Shown here: one piece after another, positions 1 through 8,101 of the stretch | Layout of the letters: the number at the start of each line of letters is the position of its first letter | Numbering within the stretch: the first letter of the stretch is position 1 | NCBI GenBank assembly: GCA_039927975.1 | Contig: JBDSTZ010000173.1 | Location: 1 to 21,981, forward strand | Direction: 5' to 3' | Origin: JBDSTZ01 sp039927975 | GTDB lineage: Bacteria; Pseudomonadota; Gammaproteobacteria; Burkholderiales; Burkholderiaceae_D | DNA length: 21,981 nt | Made by a program: the position numbers and the translations under genes | Notes under the pieces: generated by a model | What the model saw: the letters and a program-made list of their open reading frames with translations, nothing else | What the model was told of the DNA's origin: nothing | The model's database searches: none

Positions 1-390
1 AATTACAAGGCGGCGATCGGCTCCTTCTTCTCGCTGATGGGCGCGGCGATGGGCGCGAAGAAACCCGCCGCCGCCAACGACGCCGCTGCGCCGACGGGCG
101 CCGCCAGCGTCAACGCCGCCCCGGCAGCACCTGCCGGCCCGCCGCTGCCCGACCGCATGCTGGCCGGGCTGAACGACTTCAAGGGCAAGACCCTGCTGAT
201 CCTGTCGGGCTGCGACCTGACGGCACAGGAATTCACCGACGTCACCAAGGCGTCGCGCAAGTGGCAAACCCTGCTCTCCTCGGTGCGCGTCAAGCGCCAG
301 ATGCTGGCCGAAGCGGACCACACATTTTCACGCCGGGCATGGCGCGACCAGGTCGCCACCTGGACCGGGGAGTGGGTCAGGTCGTGGTAA
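1..390 (+). CDS. Exosortase A system-associated hydrolase 1, C-terminal part (5' end outside window)
   Basis: The reading frame is open from the first base, so the gene starts upstream of the window; an internal ATG at 37 is not the likely start. The visible 129 residues show an Ala/Pro-rich linker (about residues 20-50), then a strand-like segment (KTLLILSGCDLTA) and a closing ADHTFS motif, with the His at 319-321. That arrangement fits the end of an alpha/beta hydrolase fold, where the last conserved His belongs to the catalytic triad. The tail (RRAWRDQVATWTGEWVRSW) resembles the hydrolase family encoded beside exosortase A (TIGR03100). Its substrate is unknown; members occur next to exopolysaccharide genes. 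It overlaps the next gene by 7 bases (GTGGTAA), indicating translational coupling. The family call rests on recognition of the C-terminal part only. Confidence 0.75.
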   Translation, partial: NYKAAIGSFFSLMGAAMGAKKPAAANDAAAPTGAASVNAAPAAPAGPPLPDRMLAGLNDFKGKTLLILSGCDLTAQEFTDVTKASRKWQTLLSSVRVKRQMLAEADHTFSRRAWRDQVATWTGEWVRSW

Positions 391-1637
391 AAAGCGTGCT
401 GATGATCGCGTTTCACTTCCCGCCCTTGCGCGGAAGTAGCGGGATTCAGCGGACCTTGAAATTTGCCCAATACCTGCCAGAGAATGGCTGGACCCCGCTG
501 GTGCTGAGCGCCCATCCACGCGCCTATGCCCACACCGGCGACGACCTGCTCCAGGAAGTCGGCGCCGCCACCGTGGTGCGGCGCGCCTTTGCCCTCGACA
601 CCTCGCGCCACCTGTCGCTGCGCGGCCGCTACGCCCAGTGGATGGCGCTGCCCGACCGCTGGATCGGCTGGCTGTTCGGCGCCGTGCCGGCCGGCCTCGG
701 CCTGGTGCGGCGCTATCGCCCTGGCGTCATCTGGTCGACCTATCCGATCGCCACCGCCCACTTGATCGGCCTGGCCCTGCACCGCCTCACCGGCCTGCCC
801 TGGGTGGCCGACATGCGCGATCCGATGAGCGACAATTACTATCCGCTCGATCCCTTCCTGCACAAGATCTACCGCCGCATCGAGAACAAGGTTATCAACA
901 GCTGCACCCGCGTGGTGTGCACCACGCCGGGCGCGGTCGACGCCTACCGCGAACGCTTTCCGCACCTGCCGGCGTCGCATTTCGCGCTGATCGAAAACGG
1001 TTACGACGAAGCCAGTTTCGCCGGCGTGCCGGCGGTGGATGCGGCGGCGCCGGCGGCGCGCTTCACCCTGGTCCACAGCGGCCTGATCTATCCACTCGAA
1101 CGCGATCCACTGGCCCTGTTCGACGCCCTGGCGGCGCTGCGGGCGAGCGGCGCCATCGACGCCGGCAACTTCCAGCTGATCCTGCGCGGCAGCGGCCACG
1201 ACGGCTACCTGGGTCCGCTGATCGAAGAGCGCGGCATCGCCGATCTTGTGCTGCTGGCGCCACAACTGGGCTATCGCGACGCGCTGGCCGAGATGATGCG
1301 CGCCGACGCCCTGTTAGTATTACAAGCGGCCAATTGCAATCATCAAATTCCGGCCAAACTGTACGAGTATTTACGGGCCGGCAAACCGATTCTGGCGCTG
1401 ACCGATCCCGCCGGCGACACGTCGCGCGCTTTATTGAACGCCGGAATTGATACAATTGCCCGATTGGACAGCAAGCATGAGATCATGGCCGCGCTGAGCG
1501 GCTTCATGGCGGCGGTGCGCGCTGGGACGGCGCCGGTGGCGAGCAGCGCGGCGGTGAGCGCCAGCGCACGCAGCGCCCGCACCGCGCAACTGGCGGCGCT
1601 GCTCGACACGCTGCTGGCACCCGCACCACATCAATAA
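384..1637 (+). CDS. GT4-type glycosyltransferase of the XrtA exopolysaccharide cluster
   Basis: This is a probable cytoplasmic retaining glycosyltransferase with a GT-B fold that adds a sugar to the growing repeat unit. From a GTG start at 384 it has 417 residues. The N-terminal domain opens with LMIAFHFPP and GSSGIQRTLKFAQYLP, the acceptor-side glycine loop of the family. Further motifs are VADMRDP (near 142), IENGYD (near 203) and HSGLIYP (near 231). The donor-site segment is QIPAKLYEYLRAGKPILAL (near 331-349). The start was chosen because GTG 384 overlaps the upstream stop, has GGGGAG at 367-372, and begins the protein right at the first beta strand; the open frame extends further upstream but that part reads as the hydrolase gene. 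The conserved donor segment is unusually AT-rich with several TTA codons. The specific sugar cannot be told from sequence. Confidence 0.85.
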   Translation: MVKSVLMIAFHFPPLRGSSGIQRTLKFAQYLPENGWTPLVLSAHPRAYAHTGDDLLQEVGAATVVRRAFALDTSRHLSLRGRYAQWMALPDRWIGWLFGAVPAGLGLVRRYRPGVIWSTYPIATAHLIGLALHRLTGLPWVADMRDPMSDNYYPLDPFLHKIYRRIENKVINSCTRVVCTTPGAVDAYRERFPHLPASHFALIENGYDEASFAGVPAVDAAAPAARFTLVHSGLIYPLERDPLALFDALAALRASGAIDAGNFQLILRGSGHDGYLGPLIEERGIADLVLLAPQLGYRDALAEMMRADALLVLQAANCNHQIPAKLYEYLRAGKPILALTDPAGDTSRALLNAGIDTIARLDSKHEIMAALSGFMAAVRAGTAPVASSAAVSASARSARTAQLAALLDTLLAPAPHQ

Positions 1638-1671
1638 ATCCTGAACGACCAGACGAATGAACGGAGTAATC

Positions 1672-2373
1672 ATGAGGAGCAACACCGCACTGGCTGCCGC
1701 ACTGTTGATGCTGGCATCGGCCGGGCTGCATGCCGAAAATTTTTGCGGGAACATCACCAATCCCTTCGGCCCCTACGACTACCGCAAGGCCAAGACGGAA
1801 TACAGCCACGAACTCTATCTGGTCGAAAGCACGCACTTCACGTCCGAGATCGAAAACGGCATCAAGGGCCGCTCGGGCTCGCTGGCCAACGAGATCGACT
1901 ACACGCTGCGCGCCTTTCCCAACCATATTCGCGCCCTGGCCAGCCTCGACCGGCTCGCCTTCAAGGAAAAAGAAACGAATATGCTCAACGGCTCGCGCTG
2001 GCCGGTCGAGTGTTACTTCGAGCGCGCGGTGCGCTTCGCGCCTGACGACGGCGCGGCCCGCTCAGCCTACGCGACCTACCTGTTCCGCCGAGGCCAGCTG
2101 GACAAGGCGCTGACGATGTTCCGCGAAGCGGCCCGCATCACGCCGGACGACGCCACCGTCAACTACAACCTGGGACTGGCTTACTTCAACGCCAAGAATT
2201 ATTCCGAAGCGAACGTGTATGCGCAAAAAGCCTACAAGCTCGGCTTTCCGCTGCCGGCGTTGAAGAACAAACTGGTCGGCGTTGGCAAGTGGCAGGAACT
2301 GCCCGATGCGCCAGCGCCTGCCCCAGCCCCTCAGGCCGCCTTGCCGGAAGCGGCCAAACCAGCCGGCCAGTGA
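1672..2373 (+). CDS. Exported tetratricopeptide-repeat protein
   Basis: This 233-residue protein has a signal peptide (about 1-21, hydrophobic LAAALLMLASAGLHA, probable cleavage before ENFCG) and is probably periplasmic. After a segment with a conserved-looking NITNPFGPYDYR stretch come about two TPR units, roughly residues 118-185. A tail rich in Pro and Ala (about 211-233) follows. TPR modules bind partner proteins; small TPR proteins are common in exosortase/exopolysaccharide loci, and a scaffolding role here is inference. ATG 1672 was preferred to ATG 1657 because GGAG at 1663-1666 lies 5 bases before it and the signal peptide then begins with MRSN. It follows the glycosyltransferase by 34 bases and is probably in the same operon. 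Its last 43 bases overlap the 3' end of the convergent VanZ-like gene. Confidence 0.8.
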   Translation: MRSNTALAAALLMLASAGLHAENFCGNITNPFGPYDYRKAKTEYSHELYLVESTHFTSEIENGIKGRSGSLANEIDYTLRAFPNHIRALASLDRLAFKEKETNMLNGSRWPVECYFERAVRFAPDDGAARSAYATYLFRRGQLDKALTMFREAARITPDDATVNYNLGLAYFNAKNYSEANVYAQKAYKLGFPLPALKNKLVGVGKWQELPDAPAPAPAPQAALPEAAKPAGQ

Positions 2374-4571
2374 CGCATCGCGAACGCTGCGCCGCCGGCG
2401 AACACCGCCACGGCGCCGAGGTAGAATCCGGCCCAGCGCAAGGCCAGCGCGCCGTCTGACAAGGCGGCGCTGCGGTCCTGGCCCAGCAGGAAATGGACGC
2501 CGGAGAACACCCGGCCGGAATTCATCACCAGGTGTTCGATCCCCTGGTCGAACAGCCACCAGCCGGCCAGCGCCAGCAGCAAGGTCGCCGGCGCCAGCAA
2601 GGGCCAGCGCCGTCTGCCGAACGCGGCCAGCGCCACCGCATTCCCCATCATCAGAACGATGAGCGCGGCAAGAAACGGCACGCCGTTCTCGGCCACCAGC
2701 TCCTGCAGATTGTCGGTCACCGCCCAATCAAGCACGACGTATTTGGCCAGCACCCAAAATGGCAGCAGCCACAGCAGATTGATGAGCACACGCGCGCGCC
2801 GGTCGTCCTTCGGCACCGCTTGCAGCGCCACCGTCAGCGGGATGATGAACACGCCGTACAAGGCCAGGTAGCGCAGCACCCGTTCGAGCGGGCGCACCAC
2901 GTCACCGGGCCACGGCGCCATGCGCGCGGCCCATTCCTGGCCCCAGTAATTTTCCTCGACCACGCGACGGTACAGATCGGGCGCGCCGATGATCTTGTCG
3001 AGCATGATCTCGGGGGTCGCCAGGTTCACCAGCATGAAGCTGAGCAGCGCCACACCCAGCAGCAGCAGCGGCATCCACACGCTGCCGTGGCGGCGCCGGG
3101 CGTCCAGCGCCAGCGCGGTGCGCACCGCCAGCCAGGGGCCGGCGCCCAGCCACAGCAAGGCCAGCGAGAACACCGCCGCGCCGAATACCGCGTGCTGGCC
3201 GAACAGTTTGCCGAGGTTGTAGGGCACGCCAGGCAAATGCACCAGCAACCACATGCCGACGCCGAGTACCAGTGCGCCGGCGCCCAGCTCGATCGACAGC
3301 CGGCGCGGCGCCAGCTTATTCACCCGAGGCGCAGGGGGAATGCGGAGCGGCGCGGCGACAACCGATTCGGTAGGTCCATCGTCGCGCAGACGCAGGCTGA
3401 GCGCGGCCGGCGCCAGCACCAGCGCCATCGTCAGCGCGGTGGTATCGCCATGAAAGCCAGCCAGCTTCATGCGCACCAGTTCCAGCGCCGCCAGCAAGGC
3501 GAGCACCAGCGCGCACCACCACAGCGGCCGGGCGCCGAAGCGGCCCGCGCCGGCCAGACCGGCCCACAGGATCGTGCCGATCGCCAGCGCTTCGAATGCG
3601 GCCGGGGCGACCTCGCTCAACAAGCCGCGCCACATCAGGTGGGAGAACGGCGTCAGCGTGAAGCCGGCGTCGGCCAGCTGGCCTCGGTAAGGCGTCAACA
3701 CCGTGATCAGCAGGGTGGCCAGCGCCAGCAGCAGCGCCACGTCGTGGCTGCGCGCGCGCTGATGACGCACCACCAAGTAGCCGGCGCCAAGACCGAGCGC
3801 CATGCCGAGCAGGGTTTCGCGGCGCAGCGCCCCGTAAGCGACGAACACTTCGAGCAGCATCGCCGCGCCGCCCAGCAGCAACAGGCCGAGCGCGGGCCGG
3901 CGCAGCCAGCCGAGCCGCATCATGGCAATTCCGGCCAGCGCGGCCGCCAGACCATGTTGGGTCAGGCGCATCAGCTCGAACGGCGGCGCCACCACCGCCG
4001 TTTTGATATGCGCGCGCAGCAGGCCGATGTCGAGCGTCGGCACGAAGGGAAACGATTCGTAGAAAAACCACAGCAGCAGCAGGCAGGCGAGGAAATGGTC
4101 GCGTCCGGCCATCGGCCCGTTCAGGCGCGCACGCAGGGCGTCCTGGATGCGGCCGGCGACCAGCATGCCGGCCACCATCCCGACGGTGTTCCAGAATGCG
4201 TCCGACAGCGAGGCGACCCGGCTGGGCAGGTAGAGCTGGACCAGCTGGATGCCGATCGCCAGCACCAGCACGGAGAAAATCGCGCCCAGCATGCGCGCGC
4301 TGGCGCTGCGCAGGCTGGCGTGCAGGCCAACTCCGAGCGGCACGAACAGCAGGAAGTTGTCGATCGCATCGGACCGGTTGGCGAACAGCTGGTATTGATC
4401 GAAGAAACTGTCGATCGACAAAGGCTGGTCGCTAAAGTCGAAGGGAAACAGCGAACCGTAGACGATGAAGACGATCATCGCCAGCAGGAACACATGCGCG
4501 GGCGTGCGCGACAATTCCCGCTGCGCGCCCGGCCCCTGGTTCAACTCAGGCGGTGGCCGACTTGATGCCAT
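2331..4571 (-). CDS. Large VanZ-like integral membrane protein
   Basis: The predicted product has 746 residues and many hydrophobic helices across its whole length. The N-terminal part is a VanZ-like domain (about 27-142): a first helix ending in YGSLFPFDF, the DNFLLFVPLG segment near 71-80, then QLYLPSRVASLSD near 112-124 and NTVG near 128. VanZ itself is about 160 residues, so this protein carries some 600 further residues, mostly transmembrane helices, with a polar loop around ATPEIMLDKIIGAPDLYRR. Small VanZ-like proteins occur in exosortase and polysaccharide loci; their biochemical role is unknown. The start overlaps the end of prsR by 26 bases with no clear ribosome binding site, so it may be translated by coupling. 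A start at a later TTG is possible. The 3' end overlaps the TPR gene convergently. Confidence 0.8.
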   Translation of the reverse strand: MASSRPPPELNQGPGAQRELSRTPAHVFLLAMIVFIVYGSLFPFDFSDQPLSIDSFFDQYQLFANRSDAIDNFLLFVPLGVGLHASLRSASARMLGAIFSVLVLAIGIQLVQLYLPSRVASLSDAFWNTVGMVAGMLVAGRIQDALRARLNGPMAGRDHFLACLLLLWFFYESFPFVPTLDIGLLRAHIKTAVVAPPFELMRLTQHGLAAALAGIAMMRLGWLRRPALGLLLLGGAAMLLEVFVAYGALRRETLLGMALGLGAGYLVVRHQRARSHDVALLLALATLLITVLTPYRGQLADAGFTLTPFSHLMWRGLLSEVAPAAFEALAIGTILWAGLAGAGRFGARPLWWCALVLALLAALELVRMKLAGFHGDTTALTMALVLAPAALSLRLRDDGPTESVVAAPLRIPPAPRVNKLAPRRLSIELGAGALVLGVGMWLLVHLPGVPYNLGKLFGQHAVFGAAVFSLALLWLGAGPWLAVRTALALDARRRHGSVWMPLLLLGVALLSFMLVNLATPEIMLDKIIGAPDLYRRVVEENYWGQEWAARMAPWPGDVVRPLERVLRYLALYGVFIIPLTVALQAVPKDDRRARVLINLLWLLPFWVLAKYVVLDWAVTDNLQELVAENGVPFLAALIVLMMGNAVALAAFGRRRWPLLAPATLLLALAGWWLFDQGIEHLVMNSGRVFSGVHFLLGQDRSAALSDGALALRWAGFYLGAVAVFAGGAAFAMRHWPAGLAASGKAA

Positions 4572-5910
4572 GGCGCGCCATGAGGTCGTACATGGTCGGC
4601 CGGCTAATCCCCAGCAATTCGGAAGCCTTGACGATATTGCCGTCGACCCGCGCCAGCGCCTTGACGATGGCCTTGTATTCGGCCTCGTCGCGCACCTGGC
4701 GCAGATTGATCGGCTCCTCTTCGGAAGCGGCGCCGCTCAGGCCGAGGTCGTCGGCGCCGATGGTGTTACCGTCGGTCATGATGACGGCGCGCTTGATGCA
4801 ATTTTCCATCTCGCGCACATTGCCCGGCCACGGGTACGCCTCGATCGCCGCCAGCGCTTCCTGGCTGAAATGCAGCGAGGAGCGCGATTCGGCCGCCGAG
4901 AATTTGTTCTTGAAGTGATGGGCCAGCAGCGCGGCGTCGCCGGTGCGGCTGCGCAGCGGCGGAATCGTCACGACGATTTCCGACAGGCGGTAATACAAGT
5001 CTTCGCGGAAGGTCTTGGCGACCGTCAGGTCCTTCAAGTTCTGGTGGGTCGCGCAAACGATCCGCACATCGACCGGAATCTCCTCGTGCCCGCCGACCCG
5101 CTCGACCACCCGCTCCTGCAGGAAGCGCAGCAATTTCGCCTGCAGCGACATCGGCAAGTCGCCGACCTCGTCGAGGAAGAAAGTGCCGCCGTGGGCCAGC
5201 TCGACCTTGCCCTTGGTCTGCTTGGCCGCGCCGGTAAAGGCGCCCTTCTCGTAGCCGAACAGTTCGCTCTCGAGCAGGTTTTCCGGAATCGCCGCGCAAT
5301 TGATCGCCATGAAGCGGTTGTTGGCGCGTGGACTCAGCTGGTGCAGCGCGCGCGCCAGCACTTCCTTGCCGGTGCCGCTTTCACCGAGCACCATCACCGA
5401 GGCCGAGGTCGGCGCCACTTTCTCGATATTGCGGCACACCTTGAGCATGCCGGCGTCGCGGCTGATGATGCCCGACATCGGCGAATCGGCCTGCGAACGG
5501 GCCATGCGGCGGTTTTCCTCCTGCAGCGCGTGCAGGAAAAACGCCCGCTGCACCACCAGGTTGAGTACTTCCTGGTCGCACGGCTTCTGGTGGAAATCGT
5601 AGGCGCCCATGCCGATCGCCTTGACCGCATTGCTGTGGTCCTGGTTGCCGGTCAGGACGATGACGCGGGTGTCGGGCGCCAGCGCGAGGATTTGCTGCAA
5701 GGTGGCCAGCCCCTCGGTCGAGCCGTCCGGGTCGGGCGGCAAGCCCAGGTCCATGGTGACGACGGCCGGCTCGTGCCGGCGAATCTGGTTGAGCGCGCTT
5801 TCACGGTCGCCCGCCACCACCACGTCGTAGGCGTCCAGACTCCAGCGCAGCTGCTTTTGCAGCCCGGGGTCGTCTTCGATGATCAGTAATTTCGGTTTGG
5901 TTTGACTCAC
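4546..5910 (-). CDS. prsR: PEP-CTERM-system sigma-54-dependent response regulator PrsR
   Basis: This cytoplasmic NtrC-type activator works with sigma-54 RNA polymerase and the kinase PrsK. From the chosen start it has 454 residues. Domains are a receiver (about 6-120) with phospho-acceptor Asp54 in VTMDLGLPPD and K109 in FHQKP; an AAA+ domain (about 140-370) with Walker A GESGTGKE at 166-173, GAFTGA at 213-218 that contacts sigma-54, and FLDE Walker B at 235-238; and a Fis-type helix-turn-helix (about 425-449, VKASELLGISRPTMYDLM). The receiver variant LGLPPDPDG is characteristic of the PrsR family (TIGR02915). GTG at 5910 is preferred because AAGGGA lies 5 bases upstream and the protein then starts MSQTKPKLLI. 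A GTG at 5931 overlapping the prsK stop (GTGA) is the alternative and would add 7 residues. Confidence 0.93.
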   Translation of the reverse strand: MSQTKPKLLIIEDDPGLQKQLRWSLDAYDVVVAGDRESALNQIRRHEPAVVTMDLGLPPDPDGSTEGLATLQQILALAPDTRVIVLTGNQDHSNAVKAIGMGAYDFHQKPCDQEVLNLVVQRAFFLHALQEENRRMARSQADSPMSGIISRDAGMLKVCRNIEKVAPTSASVMVLGESGTGKEVLARALHQLSPRANNRFMAINCAAIPENLLESELFGYEKGAFTGAAKQTKGKVELAHGGTFFLDEVGDLPMSLQAKLLRFLQERVVERVGGHEEIPVDVRIVCATHQNLKDLTVAKTFREDLYYRLSEIVVTIPPLRSRTGDAALLAHHFKNKFSAAESRSSLHFSQEALAAIEAYPWPGNVREMENCIKRAVIMTDGNTIGADDLGLSGAASEEEPINLRQVRDEAEYKAIVKALARVDGNIVKASELLGISRPTMYDLMARHGIKSATA

Positions 5911-5927
5911 AGCGGTCCCTTGGGCCT

Positions 5928-8003
5928 TCACACGGCCGTTTCAGCGATTGCCGCTTCCACCTGGTGGAGCGGCAAGACAATAGTAAAAGTGGTGCCGGCG
6001 CCGGGTTTGCTGGCGACCTCCAGCTTGCCGCCCAGCTCGTTGATGTATTCGAGGCTTTCAAACACGCCGATGCCCATGCCGGCCGACTTGGTGGTTTCAA
6101 ACGGCTTGAACAGGCGCTCGCGGATGAAGTCCTCGCTCATGCCCTCGCCGGTGTCGGCAATCTCGATCAGCGCGCGGCCGGCTTCGCGCCGCAGGCGGAT
6201 CGTCACCTGGCCGTCGCGCGGAGTCGCTTCGATGGCGTTCTGGATCAGGTGGCCGACCACGCGTTCGAGGCGCTCCCAGTCCGCCAGCACACGCAGGCCC
6301 GGGTCCATCACGTGCAACAGCGGCAGCGGCTCGAAACCGGTTTTGAGCGACACCGCCTGGCGCACCACCTGGTCGATCGCCAGCGGCAGCGGGCGTTCGG
6401 GCGCGTCGTTGCGGCTCAGTTTTTGCAGCAGCAGCTTCATCTTGTGCACCGAGTGGTTCACGGTGTCCAGCATGTCGCGCTGGAATTCGGGGTTGTTGCG
6501 GTGCTTCTCGGCGTTCGGGATCAGCAGCGACAATTGCGCGACCAGGTTCTTCAAGTCGTGCACCACGAAAGTCGACATGCGGTTGAACGATTCGAACTGG
6601 CGCGCCACCATCAGCGCATTGGCCGCGTCATGCTGGGCCAGGTAACTGGCAGCCTGGCTGCCGGCGATCTTGAGCAGGTCGATCACTTCCCAGTTCAGGT
6701 TGATGGCGCTCCTCGGCTGCTGCAGCACGACGAAGCCGAACAACCGGGTGTGCATGATCAGCGGCACCACCAGCCAGGCGCGCGGATAGGCCAGCAGCCA
6801 GGCCGGCATCGCGACGTCGGCGTATTTCTCGGGCATGGCCGCGTGCTCCTGCAGGTCGACCACCCACTGGCTGCTTTCCAGGAACTGGCAGAAGGCCGAA
6901 TCGGCCGGCTCGCAGGCGTCGGTCACCGGCACATGCCAGTGCGCGCTCGGCTCGCACAGGCCCGAATCGCGCCGTACCCACAGCGCGCCGCCCGGGCTTT
7001 CGACCAGCTCGGCGACCGCCTGCACGGTGCGCTCGCCCAGGCCCGGCCCCTGTTCCGACAGGGTGCGGGTAAACCGCAGCCACTCTTCGCGGTAGTCGTA
7101 GTTGTAGCTGTAAAAATGCTTGCTGATGAAGACTTTCAGCCAGGAGCGGAAGGTGCCCGAAAACAGGATCCCGGCCAGCAGGATCAGGGCGCCGCACAGG
7201 AAGGTCACCTGCATCACCGTGCCCCAGCTGCCGCCGAAGAAGCGCAGGTAGTAGCCGGCCGAGCCCATCGCCAGCAGGTAGATGGCCGAGCCGAACAGCG
7301 CGGCTGAATGGAACATCACGCGGCGCGACAGCGAGATCGCCGACGACCACGAGCTCGAGCGCGCGATCGAAATGCCCAGCAGCGGCACCGTCAGCGCGTT
7401 GACGATCCCGCGCGCGGCCCAGATGTCCGGATTGACCTTGTGGAACAGCATGGTGTCGCTGAACATGTAGAAGTCGTAGGCGAACATGCCGCCGATGCCG
7501 AGGCAGGCGAACTTGAGCGCCCAGCGCTCCTGCATCGGCTTGTTGCGGTAGAGCTGCTCGACGAGCAGCATGCCGTACACCGCCATGCCGACGTGGGCCG
7601 CGACCCCCGGCATCAGGCCGATTCCGGTCAAAAATTCGAGGTCGAGCCAGCCGAAGGCGGCTGCCACCATGTAGGCCGCGTAGATCGCGGCGGCGCCGCT
7701 GAGCGAGGGCCGCAGGTGGAACGGCAGGCGGCTGTCGGCCTGCTGTATGTTGCCGAGCAAGACGACGAGGAAATACGACCAGGCCGCGTTGCGCGCCGTT
7801 TCGAGCAGGTCGGCCAGCTGCGACCACGGCGCCGCGCCGCTCGATTGCCAGGCCAGCAGACCCGCCCAGGCGGCCGTCAGCAGGCAGGCGACGGTCAGCG
7901 CCACGCCGTGGATGCGGCCGCGCCAGCTGGTCAGCAGCAGCACACTGAGAAACAGGAAGCCGGCGGCGGCGATCGAGTAGCTATAGGCGGCGATGCTGCT
8001 CAA
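5928..8003 (-). CDS. prsK: XrtA/PEP-CTERM-system sensor histidine kinase PrsK
   Basis: This inner-membrane sensor kinase phosphorylates PrsR. The 691-residue product has about eight to ten hydrophobic helices in residues 1-285. A GAF-like region (about 320-455) follows, then a phospho-acceptor helix with His482 in VVHDLKNLVAQLS. The HATPase domain has N-box Asn589 (HLIQNAIEA), G1 box DTGEG at 617-621, an F box (FKPFETTK) and G2 box GMGIG at 642-646. The arrangement matches the PrsK family (TIGR02916). The signal sensed is not known. The start is a TTG at 8003 with only a weak GGGTGG upstream; no ATG or GTG is available in frame before an upstream stop. The stop overlaps the alternative prsR start by four bases, so kinase and regulator are co-transcribed. 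It lies 98 bases after the sugar transferase gene. Confidence 0.93.
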   Translation of the reverse strand: MSSIAAYSYSIAAAGFLFLSVLLLTSWRGRIHGVALTVACLLTAAWAGLLAWQSSGAAPWSQLADLLETARNAAWSYFLVVLLGNIQQADSRLPFHLRPSLSGAAAIYAAYMVAAAFGWLDLEFLTGIGLMPGVAAHVGMAVYGMLLVEQLYRNKPMQERWALKFACLGIGGMFAYDFYMFSDTMLFHKVNPDIWAARGIVNALTVPLLGISIARSSSWSSAISLSRRVMFHSAALFGSAIYLLAMGSAGYYLRFFGGSWGTVMQVTFLCGALILLAGILFSGTFRSWLKVFISKHFYSYNYDYREEWLRFTRTLSEQGPGLGERTVQAVAELVESPGGALWVRRDSGLCEPSAHWHVPVTDACEPADSAFCQFLESSQWVVDLQEHAAMPEKYADVAMPAWLLAYPRAWLVVPLIMHTRLFGFVVLQQPRSAINLNWEVIDLLKIAGSQAASYLAQHDAANALMVARQFESFNRMSTFVVHDLKNLVAQLSLLIPNAEKHRNNPEFQRDMLDTVNHSVHKMKLLLQKLSRNDAPERPLPLAIDQVVRQAVSLKTGFEPLPLLHVMDPGLRVLADWERLERVVGHLIQNAIEATPRDGQVTIRLRREAGRALIEIADTGEGMSEDFIRERLFKPFETTKSAGMGIGVFESLEYINELGGKLEVASKPGAGTTFTIVLPLHQVEAAIAETAV

Positions 8004-8101
8004 GATAAACCACCCAAAACGGCCAGAGTGCGCATGCGAATTCCAAAAATGCCAGCAAAAGCGTGATGGTCAGGGCTCGCCCCGGGGACTGGACCCCGCA
8101 A

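Noticed and set aside
2493..4565. 690-residue plus-strand open frame opposite the VanZ-like gene
   Set aside because: Composition is dominated by His, Gln and Arg and has no domain-like pattern; it is the antisense shadow of a GC-rich membrane-protein gene.
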